From Bacillus sp. HF117_J1_D (GTDB lineage: Bacteria > Bacillota > Bacilli > Bacillales > Bacillaceae_C), in the NCBI GenBank assembly GCA_009928435.1, contig JAABNQ010000002.1, positions 120,600 through 184,599 of the forward strand: a stretch of 64,000 nt of DNA, read 5' to 3'. Position numbers and translations under genes: made by a program. This document shows, piece by piece, positions 8,582 to 18,822 of the stretch (position 1 is its first letter; every line of letters begins with the position of its first letter). The notes beneath the pieces are model-generated. The model did not search any database. It saw only the letters and a program-made list of their open reading frames with translations, and was not told the origin of the DNA.

Positions 8582-9940
8582 TTGGACATTCAACATCCAC
8601 AATATTTGACAGTAAAAGCTTTAACGAAATATATAAAAAGAAAATTTGATGCAGATCCTCACTTGGAGCAAGTGTATGTTAAAGGAGAAATCTCCAACTT
8701 TAAAAAACACTCAAGTGGCCACATGTATTTTACATTGAAAGATGAAAATGCACGGATTATGGCTGTGATGTTTGCCAGAAATGCTTCAGGAATGAAGTTT
8801 ATCCCGGAAAACGGCATGAATGTTCTTCTTAGAGGGAGCATAAGCGTCTATGAAATGAGCGGGCAATATCAAATCTATGTTCAGGAGATGCAGCCTGATG
8901 GAATAGGTGAACTTTTCCTTGCTTTTGAACAATTGAAAGAAAAGCTTGGAAAAGAAGGACTGTTTTCGAGGGAATCTAAAAAGCCCATTCCGGCTTTTCC
9001 TAAGGTAATAGGTATCATTACTTCTCCTACAGGTGCCGCAATCCGGGATATTATCACGACAATCAAACGCAGATATCCCATGGGACAAATATTGGTTATC
9101 CCCGCCCTTGTACAAGGGAAACTTGCTTCTAAGACAATCGCCGAAGCAATACAGAAAGCAAATGCAGGTAATGTTGCCGATGTTTTAATTGTTGGACGCG
9201 GCGGAGGGTCTATAGAAGAATTATGGGCGTTTAATGAAGAGGTAGTAGCAAGGGCGATCTTCGAATCACGCATTCCTGTTATATCCGCGGTCGGCCATGA
9301 AACAGATGTGACGATTGCAGACTTTGTCGCCGATCTTAGAGCCGCGACTCCAACAGCAGCAGCGGAATTGGCGGTTCCTCATATTGAAGATCTTTTAGAA
9401 CAGCTCTTGCAGCGGAAAGCCCGGCTCTATCAAGCTATGGGAGCCATCATCAAAACAAGGCGAAATCAATTGAATTACATGGAGCAGTCTTACATACTGA
9501 GAAACCCCCATAAGCTGTATGAACAAAAATGGGAGCAGCTTGACAGAATGAAAGAAACCCTTCACACAGCACATAATCATATTATTGTTCAGAAAAAAAA
9601 CCGTTATGCAGAACTAAGCAGCCGGCTTGCAAGAAGTCATCCCTCTGCACTGGTGGAAATGAACAAAGAACGGGCTGAACGAGCTGAAAAAAGACTCCAG
9701 CAGGAAGTGCGTGCGGTCGTTAAATCGAAGATGACCGAATTTATGGGGAAAACGGCTACGCTTGATGCTCTAAACCCTTTAAGTATACTTCGCAGAGGCT
9801 TTAACGTTGCACATACAGAGGAGGGAAAGCTCATCAAAAGTGTCCACCAGGGGGAAATCGGTGATCAACTGGTGCTGACTCTTGTAGATGGAAAGCTGAA
9901 TTGTACAATCGATCATAAAGAAGAAGGTGCGAAAGAATGA
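8582..9940 (+). CDS. xseA: Exodeoxyribonuclease VII large subunit
   Basis: From TTG 8582 the product has 452 residues, close to the usual 448. It has an OB fold (YLTVKALTKYIKRKF through SGHMYFTLKDENARI), the catalytic domain with TSPTGAAIRDI, GRGGGSIEELWAFNEE and SAVGHETDVTIADFVAD, and a C-terminal coiled coil. GGAGGGG at 8569-8575 supports the TTG. The GTG at 8546 sits in the terminator and lacks a ribosome site. With XseB it degrades single-stranded DNA. The last four bases overlap xseB. Confidence 0.94.
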   Translation: MDIQHPQYLTVKALTKYIKRKFDADPHLEQVYVKGEISNFKKHSSGHMYFTLKDENARIMAVMFARNASGMKFIPENGMNVLLRGSISVYEMSGQYQIYVQEMQPDGIGELFLAFEQLKEKLGKEGLFSRESKKPIPAFPKVIGIITSPTGAAIRDIITTIKRRYPMGQILVIPALVQGKLASKTIAEAIQKANAGNVADVLIVGRGGGSIEELWAFNEEVVARAIFESRIPVISAVGHETDVTIADFVADLRAATPTAAAELAVPHIEDLLEQLLQRKARLYQAMGAIIKTRRNQLNYMEQSYILRNPHKLYEQKWEQLDRMKETLHTAHNHIIVQKKNRYAELSSRLARSHPSALVEMNKERAERAEKRLQQEVRAVVKSKMTEFMGKTATLDALNPLSILRRGFNVAHTEEGKLIKSVHQGEIGDQLVLTLVDGKLNCTIDHKEEGAKE

Positions 9941-10167
9941 GCGGGAAACAGACTTTTGAGGAAGCTCTAGAGCAGCTTGAAGTCATTATAAAAAGGTTAG
10001 AAGAAGGAGATATCCCATTGGAAGAAGCACTTGAAATATACCAAAAAGGGATGGAACTCTCTAAGACCTGTCATGATAAGTTAAAATATGCTGAGGAAAA
10101 ATTGACGAAGGTTTTAACAGAAAACGGTGAAGAAGTGTTCCAAGTTAGTGAGGAGGATCAAGCTTGA
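9937..10167 (+). CDS. xseB: Exodeoxyribonuclease VII small subunit
   Basis: A 76-residue helical-hairpin protein with the family signature FEEALEQLEVIIKRLEEGDIPLEEALEIY. The ATGA overlap with xseA and the TTGA overlap with ispA show a tightly coupled trio. Several copies bind the XseA coiled coil in the nuclease. Confidence 0.95.
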   Translation: MSGKQTFEEALEQLEVIIKRLEEGDIPLEEALEIYQKGMELSKTCHDKLKYAEEKLTKVLTENGEEVFQVSEEDQA

Positions 10168-11048
10168 CGGATATTTTGAATGACTTCATGGAAAGACACA
10201 AGGAAATTTTAAACAAGGAACTAAAGGATTGTATCTCCAGGCTTGATGCTCCGTCTAAATTGAAGGACGCAATGGCATATTCTCTAGAAGCTGGAGGGAA
10301 AAGAATCAGGCCTCTCCTGCTTTTTGCTGTACTGGACTCCTTTGGAAAAAAGTCGGAGGCTGGATTGGCAACGTCTGTTGCTTTGGAAATGATTCATACT
10401 TATTCATTGGTCCATGATGATCTCCCAAGTATGGATAATGATGATCTCAGAAGGGGTAAACCAACAAATCATAAAGTGTTTGGTGAAGCAATGGCCATTT
10501 TAGCAGGAGATGGGCTCCTTACATACAGCTTTCAGTTAATCGCCGACGATCAACATTTACTGGCTGGTCAAAAAGCTGAACTGCTCAGCTTGCTGTCTAA
10601 GTGTGCAGGTCCGGAAGGAATGGTCGCAGGTCAGGTTGCCGATATGGAAGGCGAGAATAAAGAATTAGGTATCAATGAACTTGAATATATCCATATTCAT
10701 AAAACGGGTAAGCTTCTAACATTCAGTGTTCTTGCGGGAGCTATTATAGGCGGCGCCGATAGCCAGCAGTTGGACTTCTTTAAACAATTTTCACATCATT
10801 TAGGTTTGAGCTTCCAAATCAGCGATGACATCCTAGATGTGACAGGCGATGAAGAAGTGATGGGAAAACCAGTAGGAAGTGATACTGGTAGGCATAAAAG
10901 CACATATCCGTCCGTTCTTACACTTGAAGGTGCAAAGGAGCATCTTTTCTCCCACATTAAAGAGGCAAAAAAAGCACTTAACCAAACAAATGTAAATACT
11001 GAAATCCTTAGTCAAATCACTGATCTAATAGCTGAACGCACGCATTAA
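10164..11048 (+). CDS. ispA: Farnesyl diphosphate synthase
   Basis: A 294-residue trans-prenyl synthase that condenses DMAPP/GPP with IPP to FPP. Both aspartate-rich motifs are present: HDDLPSMDNDDLRRGKPTNH (about 84-103) and QISDDILDVTGD (about 219-230). The start is the TTG that overlaps the xseB stop, with GAGGATC just upstream. It works with Dxs, three genes on, in isoprenoid supply. The OLE RNA gene lies between them. Confidence 0.95.
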   Translation: MTDILNDFMERHKEILNKELKDCISRLDAPSKLKDAMAYSLEAGGKRIRPLLLFAVLDSFGKKSEAGLATSVALEMIHTYSLVHDDLPSMDNDDLRRGKPTNHKVFGEAMAILAGDGLLTYSFQLIADDQHLLAGQKAELLSLLSKCAGPEGMVAGQVADMEGENKELGINELEYIHIHKTGKLLTFSVLAGAIIGGADSQQLDFFKQFSHHLGLSFQISDDILDVTGDEEVMGKPVGSDTGRHKSTYPSVLTLEGAKEHLFSHIKEAKKALNQTNVNTEILSQITDLIAERTH

Positions 11049-11082
11049 TACAAACATTAATATGAATATTAATGTTTGTATT
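11047..11082. repeat. 17-bp perfect palindrome between ispA and OLE RNA
   Basis: AATACAAACATTAATAT (11047-11063) and its exact complement (11066-11082) flank the dinucleotide GA. The palindrome starts in the ispA stop codon and covers the -35 region of the OLE promoter. It may act as a terminator without a clear U-run, as an operator, or as both. Confidence 0.75.
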
Positions 11083-11104
11083 GGAACACCAGTTATGGTA
11101 TAAT
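11076..11104 (+). promoter_or_regulatory. Promoter of OLE RNA
   Basis: TTGTAT (11076-11081), 17 bp, TATAAT (11099-11104). The predicted start near 11111 places the 5' end just before the closing stem of the RNA. Confidence 0.65.
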
Positions 11105-11110
11105 TTTTTG

Positions 11111-11720
11111 CATATTATTGGATGGTGCAGTATTCTAGTCGGCCTACCAGTTCTGAAGGTGAGCCTAAAAATTCACTAAAGGGCACATCGATGAAGTTCC
11201 TTGTTTCGGCTTGAGGAGCCCAGCCTTGGGTCGGAGCTGGGAGTAAAGGTATAAGGGCGATCCGCAAAGGCATGTGGGCGTAGACCCTTTTACCGTGGAG
11301 GCTTCGCTATGTTCGGCTAGCTTAAATGCATTGCGCGAAAGTGAAGTATAGACCTGCAACGTGATGAAGGGCATCACTAGCAGCGTAGCCTGCCTTGAGT
11401 GAAGCTTGAGGGGATTATGGTTATAAGAAAACAGTTCGGTTGGCCATCGTGCTGATTTCTTTTCGTCCATATGAAATCAGTTTTGCAAAAGAGGCTAGGG
11501 ACTAGGTTAAAGGCTGTTGAGGAAATCTCCTAGACTGTTCCAAGGACATATGAAGGGGATTAGAGTACGGACTAAGTGGCAATCCAGTCTGGCATTTGGT
11601 GACAATGCCAAGATGGGTTTAAAGGGAAACCGCCGTTATGGCAACATGCGGTACCTATCTGGGAAAACCTACTGGACCTAAGCCGTAATTTTTACTCTTC
11701 CTATGACCATCCAAGTTAAT
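11111..11720 (+). ncRNA. ole: OLE RNA (ornate, large, extremophilic)
   Basis: A 610-nt non-coding interval between ispA and a gene for an OapA-type membrane protein, exactly the place where OLE RNA lies in the extremophilic and anaerobic Firmicutes that have it. The ends are complementary: TTGGATGGT (11118-11126) pairs perfectly with ACCATCCAA (11706-11714) as the closing stem. The body is unusually G-rich for an intergenic region and full of potential stems. No open reading frame fits on either strand. OLE RNA forms a membrane ribonucleoprotein with OapA and is tied to stress tolerance (alcohol, cold, Mg2+) in Bacillus (now Alkalihalobacillus) halodurans. The identification rests on context, size, end pairing and partner. 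It was not tested with a covariance model. Confidence 0.9.
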
Positions 11721-11748
11721 GAAGAAGAACGGTGAATGAACGTTTATT

Positions 11749-12363
11749 ATGAATGAATTGATAAAAAATTCCATAAAATGGAGTATTAGTATTGCCGTTA
11801 TCACTTTCGTGTTAGCGGCTATTTTTTCAATTGCTTCCAATGGTATACTGATTGGAGTATCGTGGACCTATGGTCTTCTTGTTGTACTGTTTATTGTATT
11901 AATTGGGATCTTTTTTGATATGATTGGGATTGCTGCAGCTGCTGCAAATGAAACACCATTCCATTCGATGGCTTCAAGAAAGATATATGGCGCTAAACAT
12001 TCCATACGGATTGTAAGGAATGCCGACCGTGTGGCAAGCTTTTGCAATGATGTGATAGGGGATATATCCGGCATCATCAGCGGTACGGCTACTGCGCTCG
12101 TTGTCATCCAAATAGCCCAAAGTGCTGGCCTGTCCAGTGCTTCTCCGGTCGAATATGCAATAAACGTTGGGCTGACAAGCCTTATTGCAGCATTGACAGT
12201 AGGCGGAAAAGCGCTTGGCAAATCTTTTGCCATTTCGCACTCACGGGATATAATATTTCGTGTGGGAAAGTTGTTGCAATTTCTTGAAGAGAGATTTCAT
12301 CTTTCAATCATGAAAGACAATAAGAAGAAAAAGACGAAGCAAAAAAACAAGAAACGAAAGTGA
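11749..12363 (+). CDS. oapA: OLE-associated membrane protein OapA
   Basis: A 204-residue protein with four predicted membrane segments (about residues 11-30, 37-60, 112-130 and 140-160), a conserved central RNADRVASFCNDVIGDISG with a DxxxD motif (DVIGD), and a very basic tail (KDNKKKKTKQKNKKRK). This is the profile of OapA, which binds OLE RNA and brings it to the membrane. It begins 29 bp after the RNA's closing stem. Its stop is followed within 9 bp by dxs. The ribosome site (GGTGAATG) is weak, so translation may depend on the RNA context (inference). Confidence 0.88.
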   Translation: MNELIKNSIKWSISIAVITFVLAAIFSIASNGILIGVSWTYGLLVVLFIVLIGIFFDMIGIAAAAANETPFHSMASRKIYGAKHSIRIVRNADRVASFCNDVIGDISGIISGTATALVVIQIAQSAGLSSASPVEYAINVGLTSLIAALTVGGKALGKSFAISHSRDIIFRVGKLLQFLEERFHLSIMKDNKKKKTKQKNKKRK

Positions 12364-12372
12364 GTGATCCTT

Positions 12373-14265
12373 TTGGATCTCATGTCAATTAAAGATCCTT
12401 CTTTTCTTAAAGATCTGAACAAAGAACAATTGGAGGAATTGAGCTCCGATATTAGACAGTTCCTTATAGAAACCTTGTCAAGAACAGGCGGACATATCGG
12501 TCCGAATTTGGGAGTGGTCGAGCTGACCATTGCCCTTCATAGATGCTTTGACAGTCCAAAAGATAAGATTATCTGGGATGTTGGTCACCAATCCTATGTT
12601 CATAAAATTTTAACGGGAAGGGCCGGTCAATTCGATACTTTACGCCAATATCAGGGATTATGCGGATTTCCAAAGATGTCGGAAAGCGAGCATGATGTAT
12701 GGGAAACAGGTCACAGCTCCACATCCTTGTCTGCTGCTATGGGGATGGCCATCGCGAGAGATGTAAAAAAAGAAGATAGCTATGTGATTCCTATCATTGG
12801 TGATGGAGCGCTTACCGGTGGAATGGCTTTGGAGGCCTTGAACCATATTGGACATGAACAAAAAGATATGATTGTTGTACTGAATGACAATGAAATGTCC
12901 ATTGCGCCTAACGTAGGGGCATTGCACAATGTCCTTGGGAGGCTTCGGACAGCCGGAAAATATAAATGGGCGAAGGAAGAATTAGATTATATATTGAAGA
13001 AGATTCCTGCTGTTGGCGGGAAGCTGGCTGCTACGGCGGAAAAAGTAAAGGACAGCTTGAAATATATGCTTGTATCTGGCATATTTTTTGAAGAGCTTGG
13101 CTTTACTTATCTTGGACCTGTTGACGGACACGACTATGATGCTTTATTTGAAAACCTAGCCTATGCGAAGAAAACAAAAGGCCCTGTCCTTTTACATGTT
13201 ATTACGAAAAAAGGGAAAGGGTACAGCCCAGCCGAGCACGATAAAATCGGTAACTGGCATGGAACAGGCCAGTATAAAATTGATACAGGGGACTTTATTA
13301 AACCTGTCAATACTCCTCCAGCATGGAGCGCTTTGGTAAGTGAAACTGTCAGGAAGCTTGCTAGGGATGATGAGCGGATTGTAGCCATTACCCCAGCTAT
13401 GCCAGTCGGTTCAAAGCTTGAAGGTTTTGCTTCTGAATTTCCAGATAGGATGTTTGATGTAGGGATCGCAGAACAGCACGCTGCAACCATGGCCGCTGGA
13501 TTAGCTACACAAAAAATGAAGCCTTTTTTGGCGATATATTCCACTTTCTTGCAAAGAGCCTATGACCAGGTACTACATGATATAAGCAGGCAAAACTTGA
13601 ACGTGTTTATTGGTGTGGACCGTGCTGGGCTTGTTGGCGCTGATGGGGAGACACATCAGGGCGTATTCGACATCGCTTTTTTACGAAATTTGCCGAATAT
13701 GGTCTTAATGATGCCTAAGGATGAAAACGAAGGCCAGCATATGGTTAACACGGCTTTGAAATATGATGATGGTCCGATCACCCTCCGTTTCCCTCGTGGC
13801 AATGGCTGTGGGGTGCCAATGGATCAAGAATTGAAACAAATTCCAATCGGATCTTGGGAAGTGTTAAAGACTGGAAAAGATGCAGTCATATTAACATTTG
13901 GCACGACGATCCCTATGGCACTTGAGGCAGCCAACCGTTTGGAAAAACAGGGCATATCTGTTCAGGTCATCAACGCGCGCTTCATCAAACCGATGGATGA
14001 AGCTATGCTGCATGACATTTTTCGAGCGCATCTTCCAGTTCTTACGATTGAAGAAGCGGTACTTCAAGGTGGATTCGGAAGTGCTGTTTTGGAGTTTGCC
14101 CATGACCACGGTTACCACCATGCGTTTATAGACCGTCTGGGCGTACCTGACCGATTTATCGAACATGGAAGTGTCAAGGAGCTTCTAAAGGAAATAGGAC
14201 TGACACCAGACAATATAGTGCTCAAAATAAAGTCACTTATGCCAAAAAAACAAAAAAGGGCTTGA
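12373..14265 (+). CDS. dxs: 1-deoxy-D-xylulose-5-phosphate synthase
   Basis: A 630-residue thiamine diphosphate enzyme for the first step of the MEP pathway, from pyruvate and glyceraldehyde 3-phosphate. Visible are [19 protein letters not shown], the ThDP motif [15 protein letters not shown] ending in NDNEMSI, and the transketolase-like half with [15 protein letters not shown] and RFPRGNG. TTG 12373 ([11 protein letters not shown]) aligns with the B. subtilis start. GTG 12364 directly at the oapA stop is an alternative. Confidence 0.95.
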   Translation: MDLMSIKDPSFLKDLNKEQLEELSSDIRQFLIETLSRTGGHIGPNLGVVELTIALHRCFDSPKDKIIWDVGHQSYVHKILTGRAGQFDTLRQYQGLCGFPKMSESEHDVWETGHSSTSLSAAMGMAIARDVKKEDSYVIPIIGDGALTGGMALEALNHIGHEQKDMIVVLNDNEMSIAPNVGALHNVLGRLRTAGKYKWAKEELDYILKKIPAVGGKLAATAEKVKDSLKYMLVSGIFFEELGFTYLGPVDGHDYDALFENLAYAKKTKGPVLLHVITKKGKGYSPAEHDKIGNWHGTGQYKIDTGDFIKPVNTPPAWSALVSETVRKLARDDERIVAITPAMPVGSKLEGFASEFPDRMFDVGIAEQHAATMAAGLATQKMKPFLAIYSTFLQRAYDQVLHDISRQNLNVFIGVDRAGLVGADGETHQGVFDIAFLRNLPNMVLMMPKDENEGQHMVNTALKYDDGPITLRFPRGNGCGVPMDQELKQIPIGSWEVLKTGKDAVILTFGTTIPMALEAANRLEKQGISVQVINARFIKPMDEAMLHDIFRAHLPVLTIEEAVLQGGFGSAVLEFAHDHGYHHAFIDRLGVPDRFIEHGSVKELLKEIGLTPDNIVLKIKSLMPKKQKRA

Positions 14266-14269
14266 ATAA

Positions 14270-15112
14270 ATGAAAGCAAGTAAACAGAGACTTGATGCTT
14301 TATTAGTTGAAAGAGGATTGATCGAAACAAGGGAAAAAGCAAAGAGAGCCATTATGGCAGGTCTTGTTTTTTCAAATGAAACAAGGTTGGACAAACCTGG
14401 GGAAAAAGTGAATGTCGATATCCCGCTAAAGGTCAAAGGTAGCCAGATGCCCTATGTAAGCAGGGGCGGATTAAAGTTGGAAAAGGCCTTAAAAACATTT
14501 GAGCTCTCGGTCAAAGACAAAACCCTGCTAGATATTGGAGCGTCAACAGGAGGGTTCACAGACTGCGCGCTGCAGCATGGAGCCACTATGTCTTATGCAC
14601 TTGATGTAGGATATAATCAGCTCGCATGGAAGCTGCGTCAGGATGATCGTGTGGTTGTAATGGAGAGAACAAACTTTCGGTATGTGACCCCTGAAGATTT
14701 TCTAGGTGAAAAACCGGATTTCGCTTCCATTGATGTTTCATTTATCTCTCTAAGGTTAATATTGCCCGTTTTAAAAACATTGCTTGTTCCGCATAGCGAT
14801 GTAGTTGCTCTTATCAAACCGCAGTTTGAAGCAGGAAAAGAGCAGGTGGGAAAAAAAGGTATTGTTCGTGATCCGAAAATTCATGAAGAAGTCATACAGA
14901 AAGTGAAGGACATTGCGATCAAAGAAGGTTATGAAGTCATGGACCTTTCTTTCTCACCTATAACAGGTGGAGAAGGGAATATTGAATTTTTAATTCATTT
15001 GAAGTGGGAAGGCGGGCAAGGCTCTGGAACTGACAAGAGTCAGGTAACGGCAGCCAATGTAGTAAAAGACGCCCATGAGCATTTGAATAAAATAAACGTG
15101 AAAAAGGGGTAA
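14270..15112 (+). CDS. yqxC: TlyA-family rRNA 2'-O-methyltransferase (YqxC)
   Basis: A 280-residue protein with an N-terminal S4 RNA-binding domain (RLDALLVERGLIETREKAKRAIMAG) and an FtsJ/RrmJ-type methyltransferase domain with the SAM loop LLDIGASTGGFTDCALQHGA and the K-D-K-E positions (DVGYNQLAWKLR, SIDVSFISL, LIKPQFEAGKEQ). In actinobacteria TlyA methylates 16S and 23S rRNA. That target is assumed here. It follows dxs by 4 bp. Confidence 0.9.
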   Translation: MKASKQRLDALLVERGLIETREKAKRAIMAGLVFSNETRLDKPGEKVNVDIPLKVKGSQMPYVSRGGLKLEKALKTFELSVKDKTLLDIGASTGGFTDCALQHGATMSYALDVGYNQLAWKLRQDDRVVVMERTNFRYVTPEDFLGEKPDFASIDVSFISLRLILPVLKTLLVPHSDVVALIKPQFEAGKEQVGKKGIVRDPKIHEEVIQKVKDIAIKEGYEVMDLSFSPITGGEGNIEFLIHLKWEGGQGSGTDKSQVTAANVVKDAHEHLNKINVKKG

Positions 15113-15135
15113 TCTAATCAAGATTGCCTTTTTTT
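15101..15135 (+). terminator. Terminator after yqxC
   Basis: AAGGGGTAATCT pairs with AGATTGCCTT (one G-T pair), followed by TTTTT. It includes the yqxC stop codon. Confidence 0.8.
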
Positions 15136-15190
15136 CTTGAATAATTCGGCAGCAGTCTTTATGTTGGTTCTCTTCTATCAACAAAGTCGC

Positions 15191-15250
15191 TTGCGCCATT
15201 GTTTTGGGTTCATTATAATACTTGATAGTGAACGTATAAAAATACAATAC
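15191..15250 (+). promoter_or_regulatory. argR promoter with probable ARG box
   Basis: TTGCGC (15191-15196), 17 bp, TATAAT (15214-15219). AACGTATAAAAATACAATAC at 15231-15250 resembles half of a Bacillus ARG box (ATGAATAAAAATGCAA type) and lies just past the start point, so autoregulation is likely. Confidence 0.55.
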
Positions 15251-15276
15251 GCTGTAAAATGAACGAGGTGGGTAAT

Positions 15277-15726
15277 TTGAGCAAAGGACGACGGCATTTA
15301 AAAATTCGTGAAGTAATCGGAAATAAAGAAATCGAAACACAGGATGAATTGGTTGATTACCTGAAAAATCAAGGTTTTAACGTGACACAGGCAACTGTTT
15401 CTCGCGATATTAAAGAATTGCATCTTGTGAAGGTGCCTTTGCCGGATGGGCGTTATAAATATAGTCTTCCGGCGGATCAACGTTTTAACCCGCTGCAAAA
15501 ATTGAAGCGTGCGCTGACGGATTCTTTTGTCAGCATTGATAGTACGGAAAATCTTCTGGTTCTGAAAACGCTTCCTGGTAATGCGCAGGCAATTGGAGCG
15601 CTGATTGATAATCTGGATTGGGACCAAATCATGGGGAGTATATGTGGTGACGATACATGTCTCATCATTTGCAGAACGGGCGAAAATGCAAAAGATATCA
15701 ATGAACGTTTTATTAACATGCTTTAA
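15277..15726 (+). CDS. argR: Arginine repressor/activator ArgR (AhrC)
   Basis: A 149-residue ArgR with an N-terminal winged helix ([13 protein letters not shown], then [17 protein letters not shown]) and a C-terminal arginine-binding hexamer domain ([32 protein letters not shown]). TTG 15277 gives the same length as AhrC (149). An upstream ATG at 15259 in frame would overlap its own GAGGTGG ribosome site. It represses arginine synthesis and activates its breakdown. recN follows. Confidence 0.94.
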   Translation: MSKGRRHLKIREVIGNKEIETQDELVDYLKNQGFNVTQATVSRDIKELHLVKVPLPDGRYKYSLPADQRFNPLQKLKRALTDSFVSIDSTENLLVLKTLPGNAQAIGALIDNLDWDQIMGSICGDDTCLIICRTGENAKDINERFINML

Positions 15727-15741
15727 TTAGGGGTGGAGTCA

Positions 15742-17415
15742 TTGCTACAGGAGTTGACGATTAGAAACTTTGCAATCATTGAGCAGATATCGATTTCATT
15801 CTCCGAGGGACTGACAGTTTTGACGGGAGAAACAGGAGCTGGAAAGTCCATTATCATTGATGCGATCCATTTATTAGTAGGAGGCCGCGGCTCCGCGGAA
15901 TATGTCAGGCACGGCGAGCCAAAAGCGGAGATTGAAGGTCTTTTTTTCGTTCATGATCATCATACCTGCTATACAAAAGCTGCCGAATTGGGCATTGAAA
16001 TCGAAGAAGGAATGCTGGTTCTTCGCCGTGAAATTTCAAACAGTGGGAAAAGTGTCTGTCGTATCAACGGAAAGCTTGTGACATTGACCGTTTTAAGGGA
16101 ATTAGGAAGCATGCTGATTGATATCCATGGCCAGCATGAGCATCAGGAATTGATGAATGAATCCATGCACTTATTTCTGCTTGATGATTTTGGCAAGGAT
16201 GAAATAGCCAAGCTACTGATTGATTACCGAAAAAAATACGCCGAACTGGTTGATGTCAAAAAGAAAATCAGCGAATTGAGTAAAAATGAACAACAGATGG
16301 CCCAAAGGCTTGACCTTTTGCAGTTTCAAGTACAAGAGATTGAGAAAGCAGGCTTAAAGCTGAATGAGGATGAAACACTTGAGGAAGAAAAAAAGCGTTT
16401 GGTCAATTATGAAAAACTGTTTGAATCGTTGAAAGCTGGGTATGAAAATCTTCAGGAAGATCAAAAAGGGTTAGATTTTGTCGGACAAGCTATGAGTGTC
16501 CTAGAAACAGCAGCGGAAATCGACAATAATTACAAAGCCATGTTCGAGTCGGTTTCAAATAGTTTTTATTTACTTGAAGATGCAGCTAGGGTACTGAGAA
16601 ACGAACTTGATTTATTGGAGTTTGACCCTCAAAGATTAAACGAAATTGAAATTAGGTTGAATGAAATCAATCAGCTAAAACGGAAATATGGCTTTACAGT
16701 GGACGATATTCTAGATTATTTGGAAAAGATCGAGGAAGAAGCGGAATCAATCATTCATCGTGATAGCCGGATTGAACAGCTCCAAGAAGTACATGCTTCC
16801 CTCAGGGAGGAAGTTCTGCAGATTGGGACTCAATTAAGCAAGCTTCGCAAAAAGTGGGCCGAGAAACTAAAAAGCGCTATTCAAAAGGAATTGAAAGAGC
16901 TGTATATGGATAAGACGGTTTTTGAAGTGGTTTTTCAAAAGCAGAACGAGAGCATAAACGGATTGGATGATGTGCAATTTTATCTTTCCACCAATCCGGG
17001 AGAACCGTTGAAGCTCTTATCAAAAGTTGCATCGGGAGGAGAATTGTCGAGAATTATGCTGGCCCTTAAAACCATTTTTTCAAAGAGGGTCACATCTGTT
17101 ATCTTTGATGAAGTGGATACCGGAGTCAGTGGCAGAGTTGCCCAGGCCATGGCTGAAAAAATCCACCAAATCTCAAATTACTCGCAAGTTCTTTGTATAT
17201 CACACTTGCCGCAGGTAGCGGCTATGGCTGATACACATTTGCTTATTTCGAAGAAAATCACTGAGGGAAGGACGCGAACAGCAATTAAAGACCTTGATAA
17301 AGACGAGAAAATAAATGAAATCGGTCGAATGATAGCTGGAACTGAAATCACCGCGATTACGAAAAAGCATGCTAAAGAGTTGGTCGAGTTTGCTTATACA
17401 CTGAAAAATAATTAA
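15742..17415 (+). CDS. recN: DNA repair protein RecN
   Basis: A 557-residue SMC-like ATPase: Walker A GETGAGKSI (about 31-39), a long central coiled coil (about 150-350), the signature ASGGELSRIMLALK and Walker B VIFDEVDTGVSG. It acts early at double-strand breaks. TTG 15742 matches the normal N-terminus (LQELTIRNFAIIE). GTG 15733 lies within the GGGGTGGAG site and is less likely. It lies between argR and spoIVB as in other Bacilli. Confidence 0.95.
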   Translation: MLQELTIRNFAIIEQISISFSEGLTVLTGETGAGKSIIIDAIHLLVGGRGSAEYVRHGEPKAEIEGLFFVHDHHTCYTKAAELGIEIEEGMLVLRREISNSGKSVCRINGKLVTLTVLRELGSMLIDIHGQHEHQELMNESMHLFLLDDFGKDEIAKLLIDYRKKYAELVDVKKKISELSKNEQQMAQRLDLLQFQVQEIEKAGLKLNEDETLEEEKKRLVNYEKLFESLKAGYENLQEDQKGLDFVGQAMSVLETAAEIDNNYKAMFESVSNSFYLLEDAARVLRNELDLLEFDPQRLNEIEIRLNEINQLKRKYGFTVDDILDYLEKIEEEAESIIHRDSRIEQLQEVHASLREEVLQIGTQLSKLRKKWAEKLKSAIQKELKELYMDKTVFEVVFQKQNESINGLDDVQFYLSTNPGEPLKLLSKVASGGELSRIMLALKTIFSKRVTSVIFDEVDTGVSGRVAQAMAEKIHQISNYSQVLCISHLPQVAAMADTHLLISKKITEGRTRTAIKDLDKDEKINEIGRMIAGTEITAITKKHAKELVEFAYTLKNN

Positions 17416-17535
17416 CAAGCTTGTAATCCTATCCTTCATTGGACATCTTTTTTTCACGCTCCTGGTTATAAATGCAGGCTCCTGAGGTCAAATTATAACT
17501 GTGGACTAGAAGGCGAGGAGAGTGAAAATGGACGT

Positions 17536-18822
17536 ATGAAGGATCGACTCAGACAATTGACAGGCGGAATTCTCCTTGTTTCACTTCTTCTTCTAGGCTT
17601 TTCCAAGCCTTTTCAGCAATATGTTCATATCCCGGCAAATATTACATTGCTGGAAGGACAGGAGCAGATCATTCCTAAAGGTGCAGACGTCACGGCCATG
17701 GCGGATTCTCCTGAAAGCTTTACGTATTCGGAACAGGAAAAATCTGTTTCATTAACTGCTGAGGCTCCCGGAAAAGACGAGCTTTTTCTACAAATAGCCG
17801 GACTGCCTGTAAAAAAAGTTGATGTAAATGTCCTGAAAAATTTTAAGGTCTTCCCCGGTGGCCAATCGATCGGGGTGAGGCTTAATACCCTTGGAGTCCT
17901 TGTTGTCGGGCACCATCTTGTTTCGACAAAATCGGAGAAGGCCTCTCCAGGTGAAGAGGCAGGAATTCAGGTAGGGGACATTATTACAAAAATCAACGGA
18001 AAAGAAATTAAGAAAATGGAACAGGTGGCTCCGTTTGTGGAAGATGCGGGAAAGAGCGGTAAAGCACTCGACCTGACTGTACAGCGTGAAAAAGAGAAAT
18101 TTCAAACAAAGCTGTTGCCGCTGAAGGATGAAAAGGAACAGGAATATAAATTGGGTTTATATATAAGGGACTCTGCTGCCGGTATCGGTACAATGACTTT
18201 TTATGAACCGAAATCAAAGAAGTACGGGGCTTTGGGTCATGTCATTTCAGATATCGACACAAAAAAGCCCATCGTTGTTGAGAATGGGCAAATTGTAAAA
18301 TCGACTGTGACGGCCATCGAGAAAGGAAAAAATGGAAATCCCGGAGAAAAGCTGGCTCGTTTTTCAGGAAACCGGGATGTGATCGGCAACATCACTTTAA
18401 ACAGTCCTTTTGGGATTTTCGGGAAACTAAAGAAAAATATTCATAATGGGACATTGGACAAAGAAATGCCAATTGGGTTATCCCATCAAGTAAAGGAAGG
18501 GCCCGCAAAAATTTTGACGGTCGTAGAAGGAAAACAGGTAGAGCCTTATCATATTGAGATTGTCAGCACCGTTCCACAAAAGTTTCCGGCAACAAAAGGA
18601 ATGGTTATAAAAGTGACGGATAAACGGCTTTTGAATAAAACAGGTGGAATTGTTCAAGGGATGAGTGGAAGCCCGATTATACAGGACGGAAAATTAATCG
18701 GTGCAGTCACCCATGTCTTTGTCAATGATCCGACATCTGGTTATGGTGTCCATATCGAATGGATGCTGCACGAAGCTGGAATTGATATTTATGAACGCCA
18801 AAAATTGGATAAAGTAGGTTGA
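17536..18822 (+). CDS. spoIVB: SpoIVB peptidase
   Basis: A 428-residue protein with an N-terminal membrane anchor (about 8-22), a PDZ domain (about 110-200, with [19 protein letters not shown]) and an S55 serine protease domain with the catalytic His in GALGHVISD and the Ser in [21 protein letters not shown]. Secreted from the forespore, it cleaves SpoIVFA and so triggers pro-SigK processing in the mother cell. ATG 17536 has GGCGAGGAGAG upstream. A minimal ATG-GAC-GTA-TGA reading frame overlaps just before it. spo0A lies next downstream. Confidence 0.94.
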   Translation: MKDRLRQLTGGILLVSLLLLGFSKPFQQYVHIPANITLLEGQEQIIPKGADVTAMADSPESFTYSEQEKSVSLTAEAPGKDELFLQIAGLPVKKVDVNVLKNFKVFPGGQSIGVRLNTLGVLVVGHHLVSTKSEKASPGEEAGIQVGDIITKINGKEIKKMEQVAPFVEDAGKSGKALDLTVQREKEKFQTKLLPLKDEKEQEYKLGLYIRDSAAGIGTMTFYEPKSKKYGALGHVISDIDTKKPIVVENGQIVKSTVTAIEKGKNGNPGEKLARFSGNRDVIGNITLNSPFGIFGKLKKNIHNGTLDKEMPIGLSHQVKEGPAKILTVVEGKQVEPYHIEIVSTVPQKFPATKGMVIKVTDKRLLNKTGGIVQGMSGSPIIQDGKLIGAVTHVFVNDPTSGYGVHIEWMLHEAGIDIYERQKLDKVG

